DNA from: Lewinellaceae bacterium
GTDB taxonomy: Bacteria > Bacteroidota > Bacteroidia > Chitinophagales > Saprospiraceae
DNA: 64,000 bases
Assembly: GCA_020636405.1 (NCBI GenBank)
Contig: JACJXW010000006.1
Span: forward strand, 186,001 to 250,000
Direction: 5' to 3'
The translations under genes were made by a program, and so were the position numbers. Below the pieces are notes generated by a model. It had not been told where the DNA came from. It was given only the letters and a program-made list of their open reading frames with translations, and ran no database searches. Shown here piece after piece: positions 32,332-42,400 of this stretch (the stretch's first letter is position 1; the number at the start of each line of letters is the position of its first letter).

Positions 32332-33972
32332 ATGAAGCAGTTGGATCGCCTGATGATCACCAGTTTTTTTCCGCCGTTTTTGGTGACCTTCATGATCGCT
32401 ATGTTCGTGCTGGTGATGCAGGTATTGTGGTTGTACATCGATGATATCGCCGGCAAGGGGTTGGGCTTTTTCCTGATCATCGAATTGCTGGCCTATAAGT
32501 GCGTCTCGCTTATTCCAATGGCACTGCCTCTGGCGGTCCTCATTTCATCGGTCATGGTGCTGGGCAACCTGGCGGAGCGCTATGAACTGTCGAGCTTCAA
32601 ATCCGCAGGGGTATCCCTTTGGCGGATCATGCGGCCGATGATGTTCTTTGCCGCCGGTGCGATGGCCTTCTCTTTTTTCTGTTCGAACAACCTCATTCCG
32701 GTAGCCAACCTGAAATTCGGCTCCCGCATGTACGACATTCAGCGGCAGAAGCCTGCCCTGCGGCTCGATGCGGGTATTTTTAACGACGACTTTGACGGTT
32801 ACGCCATTCACATCGGCAAGAAGGCGCCCGATGGGAAGCACATCGAGCGGGTATTGATCTATGACCATACCGATGCATCAAAAGGGAACCTCAGCCAGAT
32901 CATTGCCGAAAGCGGTGAGATGTACGCCACGGAAGATGGCGCCTACTTCGTGATGAACCTCAATAAGGGCCACCAGTACATGGAAACGGAACCTTCTGCA
33001 TCCGGTTCCAGCCGTTCCTTTCCCTTCGTGCGCACCAATTTCAGCAGTTGGAACAAAGTATTCGACCTCAGTGAGTTTCAGCTCAACCGTACCAACGAGG
33101 AACTCTTTAAGTCCAACCGGAGCATGCTGACCAGCGGCCAATTGCAGGAAGCAATAGATTCGCTGGGCATCAAGATTGAGCGCCGGCAGATAAGTGTGTC
33201 CAACCAGATGGCCAACTTTTTCTACTTTATGGAGGTGGATAGCACTTACCTCGGAGGTTCGGATGAAGACGAAGATGGGCCTCCTCCTCAGGAACAGGAA
33301 ACGGAAGCAACGCAACAGGAAACCGATTCGCAGCCGGAGGCTTCGGAAAGCGCCGACAATGCTGGCCCTGATGCTGTTCCGGTAAGTGTCGTCGGCCGGG
33401 CAGGCACACCATCTCCCAACATTACCGCCGCGCGCCGAAAATTCGAAGGCAACCCTCTGGATCAGCAGATCGACAAGCCCCTGGAGGAATACGAGCACTT
33501 TTACGAATTGTTCAAGAAGGCAGACCAGCGGCGCCTGCGCAACAAAGCCAAGTCTTTTGTTCGGAGTATTCATGCTCATTCCGAATCGGCTATGCGGTCC
33601 CTGGACCGCCTGATGGAATCCCAGGTCAAACATATATATGAGCTGCACACAAAATACAGCATGGCGGTCATCTGTTTCATTTTTCTGTTTATCGGGGCGC
33701 CGATGGGGGCTATTGTCCGGAAAGGAGGGTTTGGCTATCCTATCCTGATCTCTATCATTTTCTTTATGCTGTTCATCGTATTGACCATTTTCTGCCGCAA
33801 GATCGCAGAGACCTTCGTGCTGCCCGCAGCGGCGGCGGCCTGGATACCCTGTAGCGTACTCTTTCCGATCGGCCTGTTCCTGACGGTTAAGGCTATGAAT
33901 GACAGCAAGTTGATCAATCCTGACCGTCTTCTGACGTTCTTAAACAAGATTTCTAAACGCAGGAAGCAATGA
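32332..33972 (+). CDS. LptF/LptG-family lipopolysaccharide export permease
   Basis: A 546-residue inner-membrane protein. The N-terminal LDRLMITSFFPPFLVTFMIAMFVLVMQVLWLYIDDIAGKGL and two further helices, a periplasmic domain (residues 115-420) and three C-terminal helices with GAPMGAIVRKGGFGYPI (near residue 462) match YjgP/YjgQ proteins. The periplasmic part has an acidic insertion at about residues 302-350 (DEDEDGPPPQEQETEATQQE) not usual for the family. Its stop overlaps the PAP2 start by four bases. With LptB and a partner it would move lipopolysaccharide to the outer membrane. Confidence 0.9.
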   Translation: MKQLDRLMITSFFPPFLVTFMIAMFVLVMQVLWLYIDDIAGKGLGFFLIIELLAYKCVSLIPMALPLAVLISSVMVLGNLAERYELSSFKSAGVSLWRIMRPMMFFAAGAMAFSFFCSNNLIPVANLKFGSRMYDIQRQKPALRLDAGIFNDDFDGYAIHIGKKAPDGKHIERVLIYDHTDASKGNLSQIIAESGEMYATEDGAYFVMNLNKGHQYMETEPSASGSSRSFPFVRTNFSSWNKVFDLSEFQLNRTNEELFKSNRSMLTSGQLQEAIDSLGIKIERRQISVSNQMANFFYFMEVDSTYLGGSDEDEDGPPPQEQETEATQQETDSQPEASESADNAGPDAVPVSVVGRAGTPSPNITAARRKFEGNPLDQQIDKPLEEYEHFYELFKKADQRRLRNKAKSFVRSIHAHSESAMRSLDRLMESQVKHIYELHTKYSMAVICFIFLFIGAPMGAIVRKGGFGYPILISIIFFMLFIVLTIFCRKIAETFVLPAAAAAWIPCSVLFPIGLFLTVKAMNDSKLINPDRLLTFLNKISKRRKQ

Positions 33973-34670
33973 GAAGGGTGGACAACCTGCAAACAGTACT
34001 TCGCAAGAATAAATGGTTTTTCCTGCCTTTCGGCATTTTCCTTCTGGCGGGCGCCATTCTGCTGGCCGTCATCAATACCGGCGACGTTATTTTCTTCTTT
34101 AATGCTCACCGCAGTTATTGGGGCGATTTGTTTTTTCGCTATTCCACCAAAATGGGGGAGGCGGCTGCTTATTTCCTGGTGCTGGGCATTTTGCTGTTTG
34201 TCCGGTTTCGCCATGTGGCGATGGTGCCGTTGCTGGGCTTCTGTGTTGGCTTGCTAAGCTTCCTTTCCAAGGAGTTCTTCAACCACGACCGCCCCTACCT
34301 CTATTTCCGCAAGATGGGCGTCTTCGACCAGATCAATGCAGTAGAGGGTGTGGTGCTCAATGGTGGGACCAACAGTTTTCCATCCGGGCATACCATGTCG
34401 GCCTTTGCCCTTTATGCCTTCCTGGCCCTGTGCCTGCCTCGTAAGGGGGCGGGTGGGCTTGCCCTTTTTCTGCTGGCCCTGCTGGTGGCCCTTTCCCGGA
34501 TCTATCTGGTGCAGCATTTTTTCAAGGATGTGTATCTGGGCGCCATACTCGGCGTTGGGGTAGCTTTGGCAGTGTATTACCTGCAGGATAAGATGGATGC
34601 TCCCTGGATGGGCCGGCGGCTCAGTTTGTGGCGCCGGCAGAAAGCAACGGTGGCCAGGGATATCCCCTGA
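33969..34670 (+). CDS. PAP2-family membrane phosphatase
   Basis: A 233-residue inner-membrane enzyme. The three phosphatase motifs are in order: KEFFNHDRP (KxxxxxxRP type, near residue 98), FPSGHTMSAF (PSGH, near 138) and LSRIYLVQHFFKDV (SRxxxxxHxxxD, near 178). Five or six helices surround them. Family members dephosphorylate undecaprenyl diphosphate, phosphatidylglycerol phosphate or lipid A. Coupling to the lipopolysaccharide permease by an ATGA overlap suggests an envelope-lipid substrate. Confidence 0.9.
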   Translation: MRRVDNLQTVLRKNKWFFLPFGIFLLAGAILLAVINTGDVIFFFNAHRSYWGDLFFRYSTKMGEAAAYFLVLGILLFVRFRHVAMVPLLGFCVGLLSFLSKEFFNHDRPYLYFRKMGVFDQINAVEGVVLNGGTNSFPSGHTMSAFALYAFLALCLPRKGAGGLALFLLALLVALSRIYLVQHFFKDVYLGAILGVGVALAVYYLQDKMDAPWMGRRLSLWRRQKATVARDIP

Positions 34671-34704
34671 GCTTGTTATTTTGTTCTTGCAAAAGCAGAA
34701 CGCC

Positions 34705-35676
34705 ATGCCCGTTTCCTTTTCAGAAATTCGTACCCCCCGCCTCCTGCTGCGAGAGCTTACCCCTCCGGTGGTCAGGCATTTATTCAACAACCATACCGGG
34801 CCGGAGATCTTTCACATGCTGGGATGTGGAACAGAACAAGACTATCTGGCCATCAAAGAACGCTACTGGGTCAATTATATCGATAATCCCCGGTTATCCT
34901 TTCGTTCCTGGTTGCTGATCGACCCCAAAACCAGAGGGCTGATCGGCGATTGCAGTTTTCACAGCTGGTGGGTGCGCCACAACTATGCAGAGGCAGGCTA
35001 CGGAATATGGGATGAACAGTATAAAGGTAAAGGGTTGATGAGCGAAGCGTTGGGGCGTGTGTTGCAGGTTGGTTTTGAAGAAATGAAACTGCAACGGGTA
35101 GAGGCGTTTGTCCTCCCGGACAATAAAGCTTCGATCCGAATATTACAGAAGTTCGGTTTCCGCCGGGAGGGTTTTCTGCGCCGCCGCTTCTACCAGGAAG
35201 GCCGGATGGAGAACACCATCGCCTTTTCGCTCTTGCCGGAAGAATTTGACAACCGCGGCGTTCAGCTGGACATCCGCCAACTTGTGGCTGGTTTTGAATC
35301 GCAGGCCTTACCTTCCACCGCCTGGACACACGAGGCCCACCTTTCGGTAGGGCTCTGGTATTTGCTGGAATACGGATTAGACATCGCCTTGTGCAAGATC
35401 CGCCCTGGGATCATCGCTTACAATCTGGCTTCGGGAGGGCAGAATACGGCCGATGGCGGGTATCACGAGACGCTTACCATTTTCTGGATGCGCATGCTCC
35501 ACCAGTTCGTTCGGGAATACGGACGGAGCAGTAGCCGGTACGAAACCATTCGCCAGCAGTTACTTGCCAGTCCTTATGCGGATAAAGGGTTGCCCTTGAA
35601 GTATTATTCCCGGGAGCTGCTCTTCTCTGCCCGTGCCCGCGGCCAGTGGGTAGAGCCTGACCTGAATGCTTTCTGA
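34705..35676 (+). CDS. GNAT acetyltransferase fused to a second conserved domain
   Basis: A 323-residue cytoplasmic protein. I start at the ATG at 34705 (MPVSFSEIRTPRLLLREL); the frame is open upstream but overlaps the PAP2 gene. Residues 1-175 are a RimJ/RimL-type GNAT domain: YGIWDEQYKGKGLMSEALGRVL (acetyl-CoA loop, near 100) and DNKASIRILQKFGFRREGFLRRRFYQEG. Residues 190-323 form a separate domain: WTHEAHLSVGLWYLLEYGLDIALCKIRPGIIAYN, GGYHETLTIFWMRML and GLPLKYYSRELLFSARAR. As I recall, this second domain also occurs alone as an uncharacterised protein. Function of the pair unknown. Confidence 0.82.
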   Translation: MPVSFSEIRTPRLLLRELTPPVVRHLFNNHTGPEIFHMLGCGTEQDYLAIKERYWVNYIDNPRLSFRSWLLIDPKTRGLIGDCSFHSWWVRHNYAEAGYGIWDEQYKGKGLMSEALGRVLQVGFEEMKLQRVEAFVLPDNKASIRILQKFGFRREGFLRRRFYQEGRMENTIAFSLLPEEFDNRGVQLDIRQLVAGFESQALPSTAWTHEAHLSVGLWYLLEYGLDIALCKIRPGIIAYNLASGGQNTADGGYHETLTIFWMRMLHQFVREYGRSSSRYETIRQQLLASPYADKGLPLKYYSRELLFSARARGQWVEPDLNAF

Positions 35677-35762
35677 GTTTTTGGGGGGTCTGGGTTTCTG
35701 GGGTGTGGCCCGTCAGGAGCAGTTCCGGCCAGGAACCAGCACCCCAGAAACCAGAAAAAACC
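35677..35762 (+). repeat. Palindromic TCTGG-type arms between convergent genes
   Basis: Directly after the GNAT stop, GTTTTTGGGGGGTCTGGGTT and TCTGGGGTG (to 35705) pair with CACCCCAGAAACCAGA (35740-35755). One extra G bulges. G/T-rich on the sense side of the upstream gene, followed by its complement, as at the other stop-codon arrays. It may end both convergent transcripts, but it lacks a T-run after the stem. Confidence 0.7.
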
Positions 35763-35805
35763 GGCTATCCAATATTTTCTCATTCCCCCTGTTTACATCA
35801 CAGGT

Positions 35806-37371
35806 TTACTCGTAAGTTTTGATCTCTCCGGTCTGGATCTTACGGACATATTTATTCACCTCTTCCCGCACTTTAGGCAACAGGATTATCAAGCCGGTCA
35901 GGTTGGGGATGGCCATGGCGAAGATCATGGCGTCGGAAAAGTCGGTCACTGCCGTGAGGCTGGCGGCCGAACCCAGAATGACAAAGATGCAGAACAGGAT
36001 CTTGTAGGTATAATCGGATACTTTGCTTCTTCCGAACAGGAACATCCAGCTCTGCAGGCCATAATAAGACCAGGAGAGCATGGTGGAAAAAGCGAAGAGT
36101 ACGACGGCGATAGTCAGCACGTAGGGGAACCAGGGGATCACTTCTGCGAAAGCGATCGAAGTGAGGGTTACACCGCCAACGCGTTCTCCTGTTGCGGAAA
36201 GTAAGACGTTATTCCCCACAACGTCACCATAGACGAAATGAGCGTCCATATTGAAAATGACGATCACCAGGGCCGTCATCGTACATACTACTACGGTGTC
36301 AATGAATGGTTCGAGCAGGGCGACGATCCCCTCGCTGGCCGGATTTTCTGTACGGACGGCAGAGTGGGCGATGGCTGCAGAACCTACGCCTGCTTCGTTG
36401 GAGAAGGCAGCGCGGCGGAAGCCTTGTACCAGTACACCTACGATACCACCGCTGATGCCCGCCGGCGTAAGGGCGCCGCTGAAGATCTCAGCAAAGGCCT
36501 GGGGGATAAGCGTCGCGTGGGCCATGATGATGATAAGGGCTGCCAGTACATAGATGCCGCACATGAAGGGCACTACTTTTTCGGTAACGGAGCCTATCCG
36601 CTTGATGCCGCCGATAATGACTATGGCGACCATACTGGCCAGGAATACCCCGAATACCAGCCCGGCAGAACCGGACGTGGCGCCGATCATAGCGTTGAAC
36701 TGCTGGGCAGCCTGGTTGGCCTGGAACATATTGCCGCCCCCAAAGGAGCCGCCGATACACATGATGGCGAAGAAAACAGCAAGAAATTTACCGAACCCGG
36801 CCATTCCCTTTTCCTTGAGCCCCTTGGTCAGGTAATACATGGGGCCCCCATATACGGTGCCGTCTGCGCCTACGTCCCGGTATTTTACACCCAGGGTACA
36901 TTCTGTGAACTTGGATGCCATGCCCAAAAGGCCCGCGATGATCATCCATAAGGTGGCGCCGGGGCCTCCAATGGACACCGCAATGGCCACTCCGGCAATA
37001 TTGCCGAGGCCTACCGTTCCGGATAGGGCAGCAGTAAGAGCTTGAAAGTGAGAGACTTCTCCTTCGTCGTTGGGGTCGGAATACTTACCCCGGACCGTAT
37101 CGATCGCCAGTTTGAAACGGCGGAACTGAACAAAGCGGAAGTAGATGGTGAAAATGATTGCAGCGGTGAGCAGCATGATGATCACCAGGGGCATGGCCGT
37201 GGTGGCTGAATCCCCCAATTGTACAGCATAGAAAACAGTACCGGCGACAGCATCCGTGATCGGTTGAACCGCTTCGTTGATCCGTTGATCCCATCCTTTG
37301 GGGGCCTCTTCAGCAAAAACGAGTAATGGTGTCAGCAAGCTTGCAAAAAGTGATAGTATACGCCTTTTCAT
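35806..37371 (-). CDS. Alanine/glycine:cation symporter family protein
   Basis: A 521-residue inner-membrane transporter. I use the ATG at 37371 instead of the TTG three codons before. A signal-like first helix (LSLFASLLTPLLVFAEE) precedes about ten helices. AGCS signatures include GTVGLGNIAGVAIAVSIGGPGATLWMIIAGLLGMASKFTECTLGV near residue 112 and GFRRAAFSNEAGVGSAAIAHSAVRTENPASEGIVALLEPFIDTVVVCTMTALVI near residue 325. It imports alanine or glycine with sodium or protons. Confidence 0.93.
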   Translation of the reverse strand: MKRRILSLFASLLTPLLVFAEEAPKGWDQRINEAVQPITDAVAGTVFYAVQLGDSATTAMPLVIIMLLTAAIIFTIYFRFVQFRRFKLAIDTVRGKYSDPNDEGEVSHFQALTAALSGTVGLGNIAGVAIAVSIGGPGATLWMIIAGLLGMASKFTECTLGVKYRDVGADGTVYGGPMYYLTKGLKEKGMAGFGKFLAVFFAIMCIGGSFGGGNMFQANQAAQQFNAMIGATSGSAGLVFGVFLASMVAIVIIGGIKRIGSVTEKVVPFMCGIYVLAALIIIMAHATLIPQAFAEIFSGALTPAGISGGIVGVLVQGFRRAAFSNEAGVGSAAIAHSAVRTENPASEGIVALLEPFIDTVVVCTMTALVIVIFNMDAHFVYGDVVGNNVLLSATGERVGGVTLTSIAFAEVIPWFPYVLTIAVVLFAFSTMLSWSYYGLQSWMFLFGRSKVSDYTYKILFCIFVILGSAASLTAVTDFSDAMIFAMAIPNLTGLIILLPKVREEVNKYVRKIQTGEIKTYE

Positions 37372-37638
37372 AATGGTCAATTGTTAGCTTTTTTACCCGG
37401 CAAACATAACAGAGCCTCCGGAGGAAGGCACTCTTTTCGTTCTGTGGGATAATTTCCTTGTAAGTTGTTGATTTTCTGTAGATTGAAATGATTTCTCTAC
37501 AGAATGGCTTCTAAAGAAGCGTTAAGGTATTTTTTTATTCTTATTTTTTCAAAGGATCGTAACTAATATTTCGGTAGTGCCAATTTAGATACTCCGTTCA
37601 TTTGGAAAATCTTAGCAGTAAATGTTATTTTCGCCTAA

Positions 37639-38268
37639 ATGAGCAGATTTACCGGCACTGTAAGTGTTGGTGTGGCCCTATCCAAAAAGAATATCTCCTT
37701 GCAACAACATCATTCGGATATAGAGCTCCTGGAGCTTCTGGGAAAAGATGATGAATTAGCCATCAGCCTGATCTTTCGGGCCTACTACAGTTACCTCTGC
37801 AAGGTGGCCTACAAAATACTACCCGACACCAATCTGGCGGAGGACCTCAGCCAGGAGGTCTTCTTTGAACTCTGGCGTAAAAGAGGCCACCTGCCGGCCA
37901 TCACCTCCCTGAAGGCCTACCTGCGGCGGGCTACGGTCAACCGCGCGCTGAATTACATCCGGGACCAGAGGATCCGGTTTTCGGATGAAGAGCCAGGCCC
38001 GATGCCTGGCAACGCCGTATCGGTTGGCCAGCAAATGGAGGCAGATGAATTACAGCAACGCATCGATGAGGCCATCGATGGATTACCCGAACGGTGCCGC
38101 ATCGTCTTCGTATTGAGCCGGTTCGAGGATATGTCGTACCAGGAAATCGCCGATGCACTGGATATTTCCGTGAAAACGGTGGAAAACCAGATATCCAAAG
38201 CACTTCGGCAGTTGCGGGAATCCCTCGGGCCGTTCCTGAGCGTGTTATTGCTGTTGGCGATGATATGA
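37639..38268 (+). CDS. Bacteroidetes-type ECF sigma factor (FecI-like)
   Basis: A 209-residue sigma-70 family protein. Region 2: LIFRAYYSYLCKVAYKILPDTNLAEDLSQEVFFELWRKRGHLPAITSLKAYLRRATVNRALNYIR (residues 50-115). Region 4: LPERCRIVFVLSRFEDMSYQEIADALDISVKTVENQISKALRQLR (near 150-193). A promoter-like pair TTTG (37601) and TATTTTCG (37626-37633) lies so close to the ATG that a start further downstream, near the conserved LELLGKDDELAISLIF, is possible. The adjacent FecR gene is its likely regulator. Confidence 0.92.
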   Translation: MSRFTGTVSVGVALSKKNISLQQHHSDIELLELLGKDDELAISLIFRAYYSYLCKVAYKILPDTNLAEDLSQEVFFELWRKRGHLPAITSLKAYLRRATVNRALNYIRDQRIRFSDEEPGPMPGNAVSVGQQMEADELQQRIDEAIDGLPERCRIVFVLSRFEDMSYQEIADALDISVKTVENQISKALRQLRESLGPFLSVLLLLAMI

Positions 38269-38366
38269 AAGCCAGACGACAAAACAGGCATTAGGTACAA
38301 AAAAGAGAATGCCGGATAGGGGCAGTTAATAATAACCGTGTCTTCAAAGCAGGAAGAAAATAGGAA

Positions 38367-39413
38367 ATGGAGGTTTCAAAGTACATCATGCTCTTTCACA
38401 AAAAAATGAAGGGCGATATCAATTCACAAGAACAAAAAGAGCTCAGCGACTGGCTGCAGCAGGAGGATAGCCGTGGCCTGGCCGAAGGCCTGGAAAAGGC
38501 CTGGGGCCTTAGCCAGCGCTATAAAGAAAACTACGAGCCGGATGTAGATGCCGGGCTGGCCCGCCTGCAGCAACGGATCGCTTCGGCCCGGGAGGGCGGA
38601 AATAGGGTTGGGGTGCGTGCATTGCCGCCCCGGCGTAGGGCCTTCCCCTGGTTTTCTGCCGCCGCCGCCATCGCCCTGCTGGCCGCCATTGGCTGGTGGT
38701 GGGCAGGCAATGGGAATGCCGCTGATCAAAATAATGCTCTATTTTATACTGCCGGAGCCGGCGAATCGGTTGAGGCTGTACTGCCGGATGGCTCCGTCGT
38801 CATGCTGAACGAAAATTCCTTTTTGTCTGTAGACGCAGATCTCACCAACACCTCCGAACGGCACGTCGAGCTTACCGGAGAGGCTTATTTCAAAGTAGAA
38901 CCCGATCCCTCCCGCCCCTTTATCATAACTACCCGCTATGCCGAGGTGCAGGTGCTGGGCACGGCCTTCAACCTGCGTGCTTATCCGGAAGAAGGATTTA
39001 CAGAGGTTGAAGTGGAAGAAGGCTCCGTCCGCCTGTCCGAACTCAGCAATGGAGACGCTATAGAGCTGTCGTCCGGCCAGCGTGGGGTTTGCCGCCCCGG
39101 TGCTCCACTGAATGCCAAAACGTCGCCCGGCCTCAACGCGCACTCCTGGCGCACCCGGCGCCTGAATTTCCGCGATGTCCCGCTCGGGGAAGTGCTCCAT
39201 GCCATCGAACGGCATTACAGCGTAGAACTCACACTGCAGAATCCAGAGATCCGCAACTGCGGGGTCACCACCTCATTTCAGGAAGCTTCTTTGGATGAAG
39301 TGCTTCAAACCCTCAGCCTGATCTTTAGCCTGGAAGCGGAGCCGGTAAACGGACGCAGCGCCGGTTTCCTCCTGAAAGGGGGACGCTGTAGGCCAGCTGA
39401 TTCCGTTCATTAA
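38367..39413 (+). CDS. FecR-family anti-sigma/transmembrane regulator
   Basis: A 348-residue protein. Residues 1-80 are cytosolic and helical, binding the sigma factor in known systems. A membrane helix follows (WFSAAAAIALLAAIGWWWAG, near residues 93-112), then the FecR domain (TAGAGESVEAVLPDGSVVMLNENSFL... RHVELTGEAYFKV, residues 130-180) and a C-terminal DUF4974/STN-like domain (LNFRDVPLGEVLHAIERHYSVELTL, near 268). FecR proteins normally receive a signal from a TonB-dependent receptor; none is next to it here, and the following gene is a hybrid sensor. Confidence 0.92.
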   Translation: MEVSKYIMLFHKKMKGDINSQEQKELSDWLQQEDSRGLAEGLEKAWGLSQRYKENYEPDVDAGLARLQQRIASAREGGNRVGVRALPPRRRAFPWFSAAAAIALLAAIGWWWAGNGNAADQNNALFYTAGAGESVEAVLPDGSVVMLNENSFLSVDADLTNTSERHVELTGEAYFKVEPDPSRPFIITTRYAEVQVLGTAFNLRAYPEEGFTEVEVEEGSVRLSELSNGDAIELSSGQRGVCRPGAPLNAKTSPGLNAHSWRTRRLNFRDVPLGEVLHAIERHYSVELTLQNPEIRNCGVTTSFQEASLDEVLQTLSLIFSLEAEPVNGRSAGFLLKGGRCRPADSVH

Positions 39414-39490
39414 CTAGCAATGCAGTTCGGGGCCTGGCGCCTTTCTTTTGCCAAAATTTCTATATTTACTGGAACCAAGGCCCAAGCGAG

Positions 39491-42400
39491 ATGCACCATA
39501 CATCTACATTCAGATTGCGCGCTTTTCGGCTCCTGTTGGCAGCTCTCCTGGCAATAGCCATTCCCTTAATGGCCCCGGGGCAACCGCCTTATCCTGATCC
39601 TGCCGACTGGCAGGTGGAATCTTTGCCAGTGGAAGATGAAATGGGCAGTAATGGTATCAAAGCTGTGGTGGAAGATGGGCGGGGTTTCCTCTGGTTGGCA
39701 ACCAACAATGGCATTACTCGCTATGATGGTTATACCTTCAAAAACTATCCTGCCATCACTGGGGATAGCACTTCACTGAATCACAGCAGAACCGGCGCTG
39801 CTTTTGTAGATCATCAGGGTGTATTGTGGGTGGGGACCCGTGTGGGCATCAACCGTTACATTCCAGAATGTGACTGCTTCAAGCAGTACAACCCAAGGGA
39901 TGAAGCGCCGAATTCGGTACCGGCTGGCGAAGTCAACGCCATTGCCGAAGACAGGAATAACCACATGTGGGTGGCCAGCCAGCACGGAGGGCTTTACCGC
40001 TACGACCGCCAGAAAGATCGCTTCGAGCGGTTCCTGTATCGGCCGGAAGATCCGGAGGACATCTCCAATGATCAGGCGAGGGCACTTCTATGCGATAGGG
40101 ACGGCTACTTATGGATTGGAACGGGAGAGCCTTTCGTCCCATCCATTACCGGCGGCGGCCTGATCCGTTTCCATTCAGAAACGGGAGAAGCTAAGCGGTA
40201 TTTATACGATCCAAAGAATAAATATAGCCTCATTGATAACCGGGTGAGCGCACTCCTTCAGGACAGCAAAGGTAGGATCTGGGTGGGATCCTGCGATAGT
40301 GGCCTACATTTGTACGATCCGCGGAATGATCGTTTCAATAGGATGGAACCAGGCAATTCCGAGGCCTATGCCCGTCCGGCGGGAATGGCTCCTTGGACGT
40401 CCTGCCCGCATATTCGCATCTTGCATGAAGACCGGTGGGGTGGCCTCTGGGTAGGCAATTTTAATGGCGGGCTCTATCGCTTTGATGTGGAGAATGGAAC
40501 GTCGCGTTTGTTTGCCCACGATCCTGAAAATCCTAACGGCTTGGTAAACAATCTGGTGTGGTCTTTTTTTGAAGATTCTCAGGGGCGTTTCTGGCTGGGG
40601 AACATGGCCGGCGGAGGATATAAGATCGACCCCTGGCAGAAAAAATTCCAGGTTCATTTCCCAGGAGAGCGTGTCTCTGCAGTGTTTGAACCTTCGTCTG
40701 AACCCGGTGTGCTCTGGTTGGGTATCTGGGAAAAGGGTGTTTATCGGTGGGATCGCAAAACGGGCAATTATCAGCATTTTCACCAAACTTCCCCGGCGGC
40801 GGGCGGCCCGCCGAGTGATGTCATTTATCGTTTCTTTGAGGACAGCGAAAAAAACTTATGGCTGGCAACAGAAAAGGGGCTGAGCCTATATAACCGCAAA
40901 ACCCAAAGGTTCGCTCACTTCCCGATCACCACTGCCGGTGGTGAAAAGGTTGGCATCCTGGCTATTCATGAAGATCGACAAGGAATACTGTGGTTAGGTT
41001 CCTGGGGCCAGGGGGTGTATGTGTTTGACCGAAGCAGTGGGGCCTACGAGCACTATGCTTTGCCCTATATCGAGGGAAAAGAGGGCAACACCTATAACCA
41101 AAGCATCTATGCCGTGCACGAGGACGCTCTGGGCCGCCTCTGGCTGGGCACCTGGATGGAAGGCCTTTATCATTTTGACCGGGCAACCAACACCTTTACC
41201 CGCCATCTGGATGGGGTAGGGGTGAGAACCATTTACGAACATGAACCGGGCCAGTTCTGGCTGGGAACCGGCGATGACGGCCTAATCGAATATGTTCCTG
41301 AAAAAGGTATATTGCGCTCCTTTAACACTACAAATGGCCTTTCGGGAAATAAGGTCTTTGCCATTGTGGAAGACCAGGCTGGGCTTTTGTGGTTGAGTAC
41401 CAATCAGGGCATTTGCAGTTTTGACCCGCAGGCGGAAGCCTTTGTGCGTTTTTATAAGAAGGACGGGCTGCCTTCATTAGGTTTTAACGATTTCAGCGCT
41501 TTAAAGGATTCCGATGGTAATTTTTACTTTGGCTCCCTGGAAGGCCTGGTTAGTTTTAAGCCGGAGCAGGTCAGTGGCAATCCTGTTCCGCCAACTATGA
41601 ATATTCAGGACATAATGATCTTCGACAGATCCTACCGGCGGGGAGAAGTGGATTCCTCCAACACCCGGCTTCCCGGCTTACCGGAGCGGCTGGAGCTGCG
41701 TTACAACCAGAATGAGCTTACCTTCGAATATGTCGGCCTCCATTACACGGCGCCCGAGTTCAACCAGTACCGGCACCGCCTGATCCCCTATGAACAGCAA
41801 TGGGTAGAAGCAGGGACGAAAAGGACGGCCCGATATACCAACCTCAGCCCGGGACATTACCAGTTCCAGGTGATCGCCAGCAACAGCGACGGATTGTGGA
41901 CAGAGATCCCGGCAACCATCGATATCCGGATCCGGCCGCCCTGGTGGGCAACCTGGTGGGCTTACCTGTTGTATGTACTGGCTGCCTCATCCGCACTATA
42001 TGGTGTTTATCGCTTTCAAAAACGCCGCTGGGAACTCCAGGCTTCCCTCCAAAGAGAACTGGAAGAATCTCAGCGCCTGAAAGAACTGGATGAATTCAAG
42101 AGCCGCTTCTACGCCAACATTACGCATGAATTCCGCACCCCGCTTACCGTTATTGAGGGGCTGGCGGGCCAGATCCGGGATAACCCACGGTGGAAAGTTA
42201 CGGCGCATACCAACCTGATACAGCAAAACAGCCAAAAGCTGCTGCAGCTCATCAACCAACTGCTGGGCCTCTCCAGGCTGGAAGCGGGTAAAATGCAGCC
42301 GGAATATATCCAGGGAGATATCGTCAAATACCTGGGCTTTCTGGTCGAATCATTCCACTCCCTGGCCATCAGCCGGAAGATCAGCATTTCTTTCTATTCC

